From Pseudophaeomoniella oleicola (taxonomy: Eukaryota > Ascomycota > Eurotiomycetes > Phaeomoniellales > Phaeomoniellaceae), in assembly GCA_003868215.1 (NCBI GenBank), contig QWDQ01000005.1, forward strand, positions 372,001 to 436,000: a stretch of DNA of 64,000 bases, given 5' to 3'. A program made the translations under genes and the position numbers. Of this stretch, positions 34,201 through 43,923 are shown piece by piece. The notes below the pieces were generated by a model. The model worked only from the letters and a program-made list of their open reading frames with translations, ran no database searches and was not told the DNA's origin. Numbering within the stretch: position 1 is the stretch's first letter; every line of letters begins with the position of its first letter.

Positions 34201-36606
34201 AATACTGCGCTTCTGCTCGTTGCATCCCTTGCCAGCTTAGCACCTGAGCATGTGCTACATAGTGTTATGCCCATATTCACTTTCATGGGTTCGAACATAC
34301 TCAAGAAGGATGATGATTACTCGGCTCATGTCATCAACCAGACGATAGATCAGATCATACCCCCACTAACGACTTCGTTGCGGAAACAGAAGAAGGATAT
34401 CGTATCCGGTACTTCTGATTTACTGCTGAGCTTTGCTGCTGCTTTTGAACACATGCCAGCACACCGGCGCTTGGGCCTTTTTGAGGTACTCATCCAACGT
34501 CTCGGCTCTGGTGATACACTGCATGCTATGCTCGCTATGCTTGCGAACAGGTATCCGCTTAGCAGTGATGCTCAAGTGTTTAGTACCGCTTTGGCTACCA
34601 GATTCCCAGTCGAGGTCCAGCTGCAATCGTATAGGTATTACTTGGATCTGGTCACCGACTCATTGAAACCAAAGCCAGTCTATGCTAGAGCATTACTTGG
34701 ACTCTCGAACGAGGAAAGTGAAGAAGCATTCAAGATGGCTCAAAACCTCATATCAGCTATTTCCAGGCTATACAACAAGTCCGACCTGAAGAAGACCATG
34801 AGTAAAGCAACGCGTAAGGATCAGACAAGGGCAATTGCCATCCGGAAAGAGTTTTCGGAGCTTCTGCAGCGAACTTTGAGCCTGGCCGACAGTGTGGCTA
34901 CTCATGAAGGGCTGAACCAGGCCGCTAATGAGTTGTTGACGGCGCTTCTCAACCTTCTTTCTATCTCTGAGCTGGTGGATGTAGTCCAGCGTCTCCTTGA
35001 ACGGCCGGCGGACACTCTGCGTACGAAAACCCTTCGTCTATTGGACAGTCGACTTCGGGGATCAGTTGGAAAAGATACACCAACACATGTTGCTGTCCTG
35101 GCGCTCCTTCCTACATTATCGCAATTGCTTCAACAAAACGTCGATGTGAGATTGAAGTATGCTGCAGTAGCATGTGTCGACCAAATTATCGAGAAGCTTG
35201 GAAGGAAAGATCTTTCAGCTATATCCTCAACGGCAACAGTTATTGCTGGACCAGAATGTCTCAGCTCCGGCGATATTAAACTGTCCACAATGGGGCTCTT
35301 ATGCCTTTCGTCCATTGTCGAGGTTCTCAAGGACGCAATTATTCCTATACTACCAAACCTCATGAAAAAGGTCTTTGAGCTTCTTGAAGTGAGCATGCAA
35401 AAAGGACACGAGACTGCACAGTTACACAATGCTTGTTTCGCACTACTCAGTGCATTGCTGACCCATGTACCTTTCATGCTATCCGATGTGCATATCCGAT
35501 CAATCTTTTCAGCTGCTTTTGCGTCTGCCAATTCGAACCTCGATTCCGAGTGCGATGGAGCACGCAAAGATGCATTGGAACTCCTCGCTCGCGGCATTGA
35601 CGCCAAAAAGTTGATTTCAGCAATCGAACATACATGGACTAATGCAGTTCAGAGTGGCATTGGCGCAGTCATTGAGGCGCTCACAGTCATTGAAAACACG
35701 ATCGACACGAAATCAAAGTCAGCAGTAACCGGAAATAGTGAAGGTCTCCTCGAGCTGCTTCTAGCGGCCTATGACCTTCGACGGACTCAACTTGCATCCA
35801 CTGCGGAAATACATTTCACCGAGGAGGAGATTTTTGAGATCGAGAGCAAGACAAACGGCGTGATGATCAAGATGATCTACAAGCTCAACGACACTATTTT
35901 CCGACCACTCTTCTCCCGCACAGTCGAGTGGGCGACTAAGGCAAATGACATCAGCAAAGCTACCCCGGCAGATATCTCACAGCGTGAGCTTACCCTCTTC
36001 AACTTCCTCACGCTATTCTTCTCGACCCTGAAGTCCATAGTAACCTCGTATGCCACGTACATCCTACCGACTGCGGTCACAATCCTATCTAGTTACAGCC
36101 CGTCCTCCTCAGCTGCCACAGACTCTGCCTTCCCTCTCTGGAGTAGCGTCAACTCCACCTTGACGTTCCTTTTCGAGCACGACGCAGACGACTTCTTCGC
36201 CATCCCATCCCACTTCAACTCCCTTTCCACGCCTCTCATCAATCAACTACATCAATTAGAGACCCCTGCACTCCTCTCCCGCCACCTCCCCCTCGTCCTC
36301 CCCTGCATCACCAACTTCGCCACCTCCCTCACCTCCTCATCCCCACACCTCAAAACCCTCAACCAACAGATCTGCGCCCTCCGATCCTCGGAGCACGCCA
36401 GCGTGCGGCTCGCGAGCGTACGCGTGCAGGCCGCTTTGACCAAGGAGCTGGGCGAAGAGTGGTTGGCGAACTCGGGCGAGATGATGGTGTATATCCAGAG
36501 GATGTTGGAGGATGACGATGATAAGGTTGAGAGGGAGACGAGGGAGTGGGTGGCAGAGGTGCAGGAGGTTCTTGGGGAGGATGTTGGGGAGATGCTGCAG
36601 GGTTGA
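31203..36606 (+). CDS. U3 snoRNP / SSU processome protein Utp10 (HEATR1)
   Basis: Two exons, 31203-31579 and 31629-36606, joined over a 49-nt intron, give 1784 aa, the usual Utp10 size. The join restores VEWLVRRFRIHEYNTSFTIL. The N-terminus (MATLFAAQLRDIAANTT) matches the family. Most of the protein is a long chain of helical HEAT-like repeats. The C-terminal BP28-type region begins near residue 1470 (LLELLLAAYDLRRTQLAS, then SKTNGVMIKMIYKLNDTIFR). Utp10 belongs to the t-UTP/UTP-A subcomplex, which loads early on nascent pre-rRNA in the nucleolus and is needed for 18S rRNA processing. The first exon is followed by in-frame sequence only after splicing, so the intron is certain. Confidence 0.94.
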
Positions 36607-36847
36607 TTCCAATTATCCTTCTTGGGATAGATTACTTTTGAGTAGTTGGAATTTTGTAGTGATCGATTGATCTAGAGAAAGATTTATCACAAAATACCTA
36701 AATCGATATTCGAACACCACCGCCATCGCCCGTCATTTCGTTCGTGTGTGTGCCTCTCCCATCCATTCTTGTATTTTAAAAACCTACCTGTACATACATA
36801 GTATGTACATATAATACACCTCATTCTCATCATCTATCTTAGGTACC

Positions 36848-38542
36848 TTATCGACCAGCCATCTCCCTCACCAACCCAGCATCAACCCACCCCCTCGCAA
36901 AATCCCGCCCGCTAAACAACAAAACGCAAATCCACCAGATCCTTCCTATCCAGCTGTCCCACTTCGTAACACAGTAGTCGTCGTCGTCGCCGTCGTCTCG
37001 TTGCTGCTCTTGCTTTTCGTCGGTTGTGCTCCTCCTCCTCCTCCTCCTCCTTCTTCTCCATGTTCTAAAGGCGGCGCGTTTGACGACCTCTTCGAACACG
37101 ACGGCGAATCCGTTGAGCAAGAAGAATGATGCCTCGCCCCTGGCGCGTTGCCAATCTCCGCCCAAAACGCTCCTGACCGCGGCACAGTGCACGACAGCAC
37201 TCGCGGCGAAGCCACCGAGCACTTTTCCCACGTCTGCTTTCTCGGCGGACGTCTTTCGGAGCAGTTTCCGCTCGATCCATTCGCCGGGCCAGACGCCGTA
37301 GACGAGGAAGAGGCGTGCGAAGAGTCGGTGCCAGCCGTAGGACCAGAAGCCGCGGACGGAGGTGATGGTCCAGATGCGGCGGGAGTAGAGAGGGGGGAAG
37401 AAGGAAAGGGGGTGGGGAGAGAGGGGGGAGAGGAGGATGGCGAAGAGGGAGTGGGCGAGGGAGAAGGAGGACATGAGGAGGGCGCCGAGGGAGGCGGTGA
37501 GGAGGAGTTGGTTGGAGAGAGAGAGGGTGTCGAATGGGTGGCGGTGGTGGGAGGTTTGAGAAGAGGATGGAATGTGTACTTCGTGTTCCAGCCGAGAAAA
37601 GTTTGCCATGTAGATATGACGGATGGTGATGAAGGAAACAGTCAAGATGGGAATGGCATACATGAAGATGCTATGGAGGCGGTTGGCAATGGTCGGAAGC
37701 CAGGTCTTTCGCGTGTGGCGCACATCCGCTGTGGTCCAGGTGAAGCCGACACCACGCATGCTGAGTTCGAGCTCGAGGGCCCAGGAGGCGCGGTCAAGGA
37801 ATGAGTGTGGCCAGCCAAATTCACTCGTAGCGGTCTCATGGACGGGTTGCGGGTTGGGACCAGTGATGGTCCGGCAGAGAAGGTTGTAGGAGTCGGCCAA
37901 CGAAGCAATGGAAGCCCTGCGATGGACAACGTCTGATACTGGGAGGTCTGGCTCCAAAGTTACCGTAGGGATGTTGGTAGTCATAGTAGAATCTTCATAT
38001 TTGCCCTCCAGCTCAACAGTGGTGACCTTGTGATCGACACTGCTCTGATCTGTTGATAGCGATGGATGCTCCCCCGGCGTTTGTACCGTTGGCGTAACAT
38101 CTCGACATCGATGCTGGTACTTGACACGCCTAGGAATATGCCCAAACAGATAAGGACTGATGAAGAAAGCATCGACGACTCTACAGCCTCCGTATATTCC
38201 TACCAGGCTGAGCTGGTACGTCAACCCGATGCTCTGCGGCACATGGTATTTCAGCGGTAAGCGGAAGAACAAGGTACCCGCTAACAGCGCAAGGACGTTT
38301 CGAAGGATCTTGACGGTGACGGTGTCAAAGGTCGGAGGAGGTGCAGGAGGCAGAAAGAGCAAAGCGACATAATATACCAGTGGTGGGCATATTATGGCCT
38401 CGAGTGTCAGGGGTATGGTACCCGGAATGGGTTGCAGGCCTGGCCGAGGGGTGGGATCAAGCAAGGCAGAAAGCAAAGTTGAGTGTTGCATTGATGATAG
38501 CGATGAGCTTGTAAGAGACATAGCTGAAATGAAGCCGACCAT
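36848..38542 (-). CDS. Wax-synthase-like membrane-bound O-acyltransferase
   Basis: Single exon of 564 aa from the ATG at 38542; another in-frame Met lies at 38521. The N-terminal part is hydrophobic (LTLEAIICPPLVYYVALLFL, then ILRNVLALLAGTLFF). A polar loop of about 100 residues follows, then WALELELSMRGVGFTWTTAD and further membrane segments. The motif RGFWSYGWHRLF near residue 415 carries the Trp-His pair typical of the wax-synthase/MBOAT_2 family, whose His is thought catalytic. Fungal members of this family are found alone and in secondary-metabolite clusters, where they acylate sterol- or terpenoid-like alcohols. No cluster core enzyme is nearby, so a lipid or sterol acyltransferase role is only inferred. 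The C-terminal Arg-rich run (WRRRRRRRRRSTTDEK) is unusual and comes from a GGA/CCT-type triplet repeat. Confidence 0.78.
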   Translation of the reverse strand: MVGFISAMSLTSSSLSSMQHSTLLSALLDPTPRPGLQPIPGTIPLTLEAIICPPLVYYVALLFLPPAPPPTFDTVTVKILRNVLALLAGTLFFRLPLKYHVPQSIGLTYQLSLVGIYGGCRVVDAFFISPYLFGHIPRRVKYQHRCRDVTPTVQTPGEHPSLSTDQSSVDHKVTTVELEGKYEDSTMTTNIPTVTLEPDLPVSDVVHRRASIASLADSYNLLCRTITGPNPQPVHETATSEFGWPHSFLDRASWALELELSMRGVGFTWTTADVRHTRKTWLPTIANRLHSIFMYAIPILTVSFITIRHIYMANFSRLEHEVHIPSSSQTSHHRHPFDTLSLSNQLLLTASLGALLMSSFSLAHSLFAILLSPLSPHPLSFFPPLYSRRIWTITSVRGFWSYGWHRLFARLFLVYGVWPGEWIERKLLRKTSAEKADVGKVLGGFAASAVVHCAAVRSVLGGDWQRARGEASFFLLNGFAVVFEEVVKRAAFRTWRRRRRRRRRSTTDEKQEQQRDDGDDDDYCVTKWDSWIGRIWWICVLLFSGRDFARGWVDAGLVREMAGR

Positions 38543-38915
38543 CTTCGTACTGTCGTTGGTTCTTTTGAGGTGAGAAATGCTCGTGACTTCGTTTATATCA
38601 TAGACTTCATATTTGTCTTTCGACAAACCTTAACGTACGCTTTGGGCCCCAAAGGATTTGAATCCCACCGAAATCAACAGAGCAAGAGGCACCACCACGC
38701 GAAACAGTTGATCATTTCTGTTGAAGCCGTCTTCGTGATATATGTAGGTATGTGTAGATGGCAGAAACCAATATCAGCGCGTACAAAAAGAACCGAGACA
38801 GTAGTACAACAAGCTCAACATCGACTTCTTGTAGTCTGAGACGCCGCCCGTAACGCTCCCAAACATACCTTACCAAGCCAGTTGAACGCCAATATAAAGA
38901 GTACCATTCAGATTA
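38543..38915. other. Spacer between two minus-strand genes
   Basis: 373 bp. It should contain the promoter of the wax-synthase-like gene and the 3' UTR of slx4. The string GGATTTGAATCCC near 38653 is a short inverted repeat and does not extend to a tRNA. Nothing further is seen. Confidence 0.55.
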
Positions 38916-41393
38916 TCATGGTTCGACTTCCACGCCAGCACTCTTCCCGATCTTTCCCCCTCTCCATCCACCGCCCAGTCCTAAACAGCAGATTCCTTGG
39001 TCTTCACACCAAGTTCTCACGTCTATCGCACTGACCTCTCTGTCCTCTCCAATCTCCCGCAATCCTGTAGTATTCAGCCACGCTGCTAAGTCCTCCACGA
39101 CGATAGGATCAAACATAAGGATCTTTTCGTGAAATGATGGATTGAGCTGGTGATTATGAGTTGGCGAAGATTTGAAGGACGTCACAGCAAGGGTGATTTG
39201 GTCAGACATGTCAGGAGCAGAGCTTGGATCTGATAGGGAACGGTCACTTGGGTGGACTGTTTGTTCTGGTATGGCCGACGTAGTTTGCGCAACGGAATCG
39301 TTGTTGCTACGAGTCTCGGTGTGGATATCGAGGGCCGCACTAGACGCATCCGCCGCCAGAAACGCACTTGTAGTGTCCTTGTTTGTCGAACCTTTCCCGG
39401 CTCGCGTTTTCTTTGGCTTCGTCGTTGTGGATGCCACATCTACTGCGTCATCTGCTGCTTTCCTTTTAGTGCTAGCTTTGCGTTTCTTAGGCTCAGGCTC
39501 AGGCTCCAATGATGCTGCCTCATCCTTTTTCCGTCGAGCTCTGGGTTTCGGAACCTTCGGAGCTGGACGTGCGGCAATATCATAGATGTCGGTCAGTAAA
39601 TCCCCGTGAGTAGCAGCCACAGATACCGGATCTTCGTTCTCAGCAGCATCCTGCTGCTTGTGCTTATCATCCCAGCAACGTTCCAGAAGGTCTATCATTT
39701 TGTCACGCTTTTTTATTGGTTTAAAGCCGTATGACTTCAGCTTCGATGATAGCTCGGTAGTTGACATGCCGGCAAATACAGGTTTTGGCGTACCAGAAGG
39801 CACTGCCGCCGGAGCCTCCAACTGCTTCTTGCCATTGTTTCTCTCGGCCTCCGTATGCAAACTTCTTGCAGATAAGTGCGAGACTTCTCTGGGCACTTTA
39901 CTTGGTGTCTGTCCTGGTTTAGTGAAGGTAGAAAGGGGTTGCGCTGATTTGGAACTAGATTTCGAAACGCCGGTAAATTCAGATCTAATGTCATTGGCAC
40001 TCGACGCGCGTGTCATTTCGATCGTGGTCTCACTATCATGCACCGACCGTAAAGAAGGCCGGAGCTCGCTTGCCGTTGTTATGAGCGAAGGCGGTGATCT
40101 GATAACATTAAGCGTGTCGATATCGAGTAGAGAGTCCTCCTCGTCTCGGCTCGCCGCCGTCCAAAGATTCCGAGAGCCTATACAGTTCGAGATCTTCCGA
40201 GTCAAGGTGGGCCTTGTCGAACTGGCCGCACTGGACGACTGGCTGGCCTGAAACGAGGCCTCCGAGTCTCTCAAAGCTTGTATTGTCTGGCGAAGAAATG
40301 TGGGAGATTCCTCTCGTGCGATCTGACTAGCAGTGCCAAAGAGAAGGTCTTGTCCGTCGTATTGCTTCAAAGCACTTTCGGGCGATAGGACGATGATCTC
40401 CGGCTTTTGACTTTTCCCCTTCTTGGCTTTGGACGTTGCACGTTTAGACTTCGACTTCGACGCCTTTGGCAAATCAGATTCGTCCTTCGAGGCTGTTGTG
40501 CTCAGATATTGCATCAAAGGTGTAGTCTCTCTTTCATCTTCACCAAAATAGTTAGATGTCGCGCGGGCAGTAATCGTCATCGACTTCTTCTTAGTAAGCT
40601 TTCCTTTGCTTGAAGGTATGCTCTTAATGATGGCAGTGTCATTCCGTCCAGACACTGTGGTGACTTTGTCTGCTTGGCAGCCGTCGTCACGACTGACCAA
40701 CTCCAACTTCCGCCTTTTTGTAGGAGCCTGGCAACCACCGCTCGACGCTATAATCTTGGGTTTCGACACTTCCTTGTATGAGAACGAGTCCAGAATGTCG
40801 CCAAACCCTCGGCCTTCTGTCCCGCCGGACACGGCAGTAACACCTGTGTTCTTCGGTGGCGTCCAATCCAGACGTCTTGGAGCGGCTCTATGTCCAAGCA
40901 GAAGCGCAGATGTACTAGCATACCCCTCAGTAATTTTGATGTCTTCGTTGATACTCTCACATGCCTGGTTATCGTCTGGTCGTAGGCGCAGTGGTGTTGC
41001 GCTCGTTTCAGTAGTCAATAAAGACCTTTCATCCCCGTTGACCGTTACATTCGACGAGACGTCTCTTGATGATGATGATGATGCTGAAGAGAAGTTGCGG
41101 AACTTCTTCGAAGGGGTCGTGGTGGAGTGTGAGGTTTTCAGATGTTCCTGAGTAGACGTTTGCGGCAAAGGTATGTTTTCGCCCGTGTATCTCGGTTGCA
41201 GTGGCGTTTTGGCCCCAGTTGAAGCAATCCCGAATCCATGGCGGACTTTAGATGAAATCTTGAAGCGATGGGGTGATTGCTCTTCAGGATTGATCAGTGT
41301 ATTCGGTGAGGGTAGCGACGGGGAAGAAGCAGGTGTCGGTGATCGTGCAAATAGCCCAGGTGGCGACGACGATATAAGGGTTATACTTTGCAT
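38916..41393 (-). CDS. Structure-specific endonuclease subunit Slx4
   Basis: Single exon of 825 aa from the ATG at 41393; an upstream exon cannot be excluded because the frame stays open above it. Most of the protein is Ser/Thr/Lys-rich and disordered, which is typical of fungal Slx4. It has a SAP-like segment near residues 545-575 (MSTTELSSKLKSYGFKPIKK). The conserved C-terminal domain lies near 750-805 (SFHEKILMFDPIVVEDLAAW, then EVSAIDVRTWCEDQGICCL) and binds the nuclease Slx1. With Slx1 it cuts branched DNA such as 5' flaps, replication forks and Holliday junctions, and it recruits other nucleases. The diagnostic part is the extreme C-terminus; the disordered body alone would not identify it. 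Promoter space is shared with the secreted-protein gene. Confidence 0.88.
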   Translation of the reverse strand: MQSITLISSSPPGLFARSPTPASSPSLPSPNTLINPEEQSPHRFKISSKVRHGFGIASTGAKTPLQPRYTGENIPLPQTSTQEHLKTSHSTTTPSKKFRNFSSASSSSSRDVSSNVTVNGDERSLLTTETSATPLRLRPDDNQACESINEDIKITEGYASTSALLLGHRAAPRRLDWTPPKNTGVTAVSGGTEGRGFGDILDSFSYKEVSKPKIIASSGGCQAPTKRRKLELVSRDDGCQADKVTTVSGRNDTAIIKSIPSSKGKLTKKKSMTITARATSNYFGEDERETTPLMQYLSTTASKDESDLPKASKSKSKRATSKAKKGKSQKPEIIVLSPESALKQYDGQDLLFGTASQIAREESPTFLRQTIQALRDSEASFQASQSSSAASSTRPTLTRKISNCIGSRNLWTAASRDEEDSLLDIDTLNVIRSPPSLITTASELRPSLRSVHDSETTIEMTRASSANDIRSEFTGVSKSSSKSAQPLSTFTKPGQTPSKVPREVSHLSARSLHTEAERNNGKKQLEAPAAVPSGTPKPVFAGMSTTELSSKLKSYGFKPIKKRDKMIDLLERCWDDKHKQQDAAENEDPVSVAATHGDLLTDIYDIAARPAPKVPKPRARRKKDEAASLEPEPEPKKRKASTKRKAADDAVDVASTTTKPKKTRAGKGSTNKDTTSAFLAADASSAALDIHTETRSNNDSVAQTTSAIPEQTVHPSDRSLSDPSSAPDMSDQITLAVTSFKSSPTHNHQLNPSFHEKILMFDPIVVEDLAAWLNTTGLREIGEDREVSAIDVRTWCEDQGICCLGLGGGWRGGKIGKSAGVEVEP

Positions 41394-41588
41394 CACCAAC
41401 GCTCGGGCGAGCCATGAGCCCTCACTTGACTGGAAGACCTTCCGAATGACTTCCAGATTGTTCGAGATAATAGTTACATGAGCGATTTCTATTCCGTCGC
41501 ATGGGGAATATCATCATATTGCAGAATCCAGACTCAATGCGGAAGGAAATCAACAAGCGCCAAGCGCCAATGACTTGGAATATATCAG

Positions 41589-41596
41589 TCACGTGA
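41589..41596. promoter_or_regulatory. TCACGTGA E-box palindrome
   Basis: CACGTG core in the divergent promoter of slx4 and the secreted-protein gene, 24 bp from a TACTACGTAGTA palindrome. A similar site lies at 4333-4342. A bHLH binding role is inferred. Confidence 0.35.
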
Positions 41597-41619
41597 TGGA
41601 GGAGGGGAGATGCCCTCTG

Positions 41620-41631
41620 TACTACGTAGTA
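41620..41631. repeat. TACTACGTAGTA palindrome, copy 2
   Basis: Exact match to the copy at 19909-19920. It sits in the shared promoter of slx4 and the secreted-protein gene. Confidence 0.85.
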
Positions 41632-41740
41632 CCTGTCAGACGATGACAACTCTCATGGGAAAGGGTCTATAATCCTAGACTACCCTCTATTGCACTAACA
41701 GACACACGTCTATATAGGTTGTCTTAAGCCTCTCTAGGCA

Positions 41741-41761
41741 ATGGACCGTTGCTCAGTTTGA
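41741..41761 (+). other. Six-codon upstream ORF two bases before the main start
   Basis: ATG GAC CGT TGC TCA GTT TGA, ending two bases before the ATG of the secreted-protein gene. If transcription starts upstream of it, ribosomes would meet it first and could reinitiate or scan past it. Whether it is in the mRNA is unknown. Confidence 0.3.
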
Positions 41762-41763
41762 TC

Positions 41764-43263
41764 ATGCATATTGGAACGATCCTCCTTTCTTTTCTCTCTC
41801 TAACATCGGCTGCCCCCTATGTAAATCAAGTAGTACTCCAGAACGACCTTCTGGACTCCACGCTCTCCGACACGAACTCACGAAATGTCTTCAATGCGAT
41901 ACACGCAGCTATGCGGCAGTGGGGCTCGTCACTCCAACATAATGGCATGTCTTTTTTCCCGGCTTACGTACCTGAGCGAACACTTCTCTATCATGGAAGC
42001 CGCTCGCGAGAGAAGGTCACTGGCATGGAATGGCTAGCGTTTGAGATTGACCATGCTGAAATATTCGCGCTCGCCTCAAGCTGTTTGTCGGGCGGTTGTG
42101 GAGATGATGGCGAAGACAGGAACGACCCGTTGCTTCGCCGTCCTCATCCGGCAGGTTACCTGCATGTATATCAGACGACTCGGCGACTGGACAAGTTGCT
42201 TTACATTGACGGCATGGGCGCTGCCAAAACCATCCTTGGCACGCAGGATACGCAAGATATACTACTCCTCAATACAACGTTGGACCCTATGGACGATTTC
42301 AAGCGTGGTGATCTTCTTTGCGACCTCGGGCGATCTTGGGGAGTAGAAGGCTTTATACGCATGGAAGCCGGATTTGAAATTATCCTCTGTAATTTTTCCA
42401 ATGGACTGGACCTCGTTTCTAACAACGGGAGACCTCTCCGGCATACTGCCGAAGCGTTCGATGATAGATATCTCTTCGAGTACATACGTTCAGTCTCCTT
42501 AAGGTACTTTGGGATCGGCGCATCTAGAGTTGTGCTCGACTTCTCGTCCATGGTCTCTGCATTCTTCTATCCGGTCAATTTGTCGAACCCGCAAGCATCG
42601 GCCGAGTACCCCAGACTAATCTCATCAGACCCCGAGCAATTGTCTATCGTCAGAGCCGAGCTTAGAGATGTTTTCCAACGACCACGTACTTGGAACACCG
42701 CAGACTGGCAAAGCATCGTTGACATGATTATATCGAGATATGACATCCGCCTGCGATTCCTCGTCTCAAACCCATCAAAAACCTCATTCCTGGCAACCGT
42801 GAATCACCTGCTAATCGAATACATTGACTTTGGAGACATCCCACAATCCATATCCCCAATCAAGCAATGCTCCTCGCACTTCCTACATTCTGTCATACTC
42901 ACAACTCCTCAAGACGAAATAATCCACAACGCCATCTACAGGGTCACCGAGCGAATCTGTACAACCCTCTTCAACGCGCGAAACCTACTGCTCCTCGACA
43001 ATGAACAACACCTCCTCGACTCCTCCGAAGCTCCCCCGACAGCCATCCATATGACACAAGAACTGGTCACATGGCTCGACTGGGCCACCTTGAAGCAGTG
43101 CCCCACCTGTGCTCCCGACGAAGTGTGCTTTGTAGCGTCGTGGCCGTTCGGCGAACCCGAAGATCATTACAGTCCCGGCTGCCGAAACAACACGGAGATG
43201 AGGAAGCGGCATGGTTGGGGTAGTTACTGGTCGTATAATGAAACAGATCTCCGGATTCCATAA
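41764..43263 (+). CDS. Conserved secreted fungal protein of unknown function, 499 aa
   Basis: Single exon from the ATG at 41764. The N-terminus (MHIGTILLSFLSLTSAA) is a clear signal peptide cleaved near Ala17. I recognise a family widespread in Pezizomycotina without an assigned activity. Hallmarks are a TLLYHGS block at about residue 79 followed by GMEWLAFEIDHAEIFA, then RRLDKLLYIDGMGAAKTILG and LGTQDTQDILLL. Later come IRMEAGFEIILCNF and a Cys-bearing C-terminus (LKQCPTCAPDEVCF, then WPFGEPEDHYSPGC). Several N-x-S/T sites support secretion. The HGS/EWLAF pattern faintly recalls ADP-ribosyltransferase folds, but key residues cannot be matched by eye. The gene lies divergent from slx4 and convergent with the TMBIM5-like gene. 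Confidence 0.8.
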   Translation: MHIGTILLSFLSLTSAAPYVNQVVLQNDLLDSTLSDTNSRNVFNAIHAAMRQWGSSLQHNGMSFFPAYVPERTLLYHGSRSREKVTGMEWLAFEIDHAEIFALASSCLSGGCGDDGEDRNDPLLRRPHPAGYLHVYQTTRRLDKLLYIDGMGAAKTILGTQDTQDILLLNTTLDPMDDFKRGDLLCDLGRSWGVEGFIRMEAGFEIILCNFSNGLDLVSNNGRPLRHTAEAFDDRYLFEYIRSVSLRYFGIGASRVVLDFSSMVSAFFYPVNLSNPQASAEYPRLISSDPEQLSIVRAELRDVFQRPRTWNTADWQSIVDMIISRYDIRLRFLVSNPSKTSFLATVNHLLIEYIDFGDIPQSISPIKQCSSHFLHSVILTTPQDEIIHNAIYRVTERICTTLFNARNLLLLDNEQHLLDSSEAPPTAIHMTQELVTWLDWATLKQCPTCAPDEVCFVASWPFGEPEDHYSPGCRNNTEMRKRHGWGSYWSYNETDLRIP

Positions 43264-43923
43264 TAGAAAGCGGAGGTGCGGGGTGGGAAGAGAGTGAATT
43301 CTTTTTGGGCTGATTATCTGCCGCTGCGCAAGTTGTAGGAATTAACACGTATCACTAATCTTTGTTTTCAAGCGTATAGCGTTCCTCCAGGGGATGTTCC
43401 TGGGACTTTGCGTGGTGATAGGGTGAGGATGATCCTCCTAGCCACACAGAGAACATAGAGTATAGCAAGCATTGATGAGTTAATTTCTAGTCGAATTATT
43501 GTTCAAAGAGAAAGTAGAGTATTATATTTATCGAGTTTCCTATTTTACGAGTTTTGTTTGGTATACATTGGAGTAACAAATACATTTGCTTCCGTCCGCA
43601 GAAGCCTTGGTAGGTCCTGCATGCATTTCCTCTGCCTACGGCCTTTTTGTCGAGGAATGCGCTCAGCGTCCAGCGTTCAAGTATGGAAATACTAATTCAA
43701 GTGAGAGAAAAGAACGACAACCTGCCCGACCTTTCTGGAACAGGATCAACAGCAAAATGGGTAGGTATCCTGGTATGTTGTGGTGTCTCACCGCTGATAG
43801 GCGGCCCATCTTCATCCTCTCTCCATTGCCTCATATGATAGGGGTTGTAGTGTATCCCATTCCATCTCTGACCGTTCCACATCGTCGGCATGACCGATAC
43901 CATAATGGCCGAGAGATCTATGT
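43264..43923. other. Convergent spacer
   Basis: 660 bp between two stop codons. It should hold both 3' UTRs. The long plus-strand frame overlapping its distal end is a shadow of the TMBIM5-like gene. Confidence 0.6.

Noticed and set aside
37148-37804. 218-codon Gly/Glu-rich plus-strand frame
   Set aside because: Antisense to the wax-synthase-like gene; composition comes from its GGA-rich reverse strand.
38645-38665. Possible tRNA B-box (GGATTTGAATCCC)
   Set aside because: No A-box, anticodon arm or acceptor pairing could be found around it.
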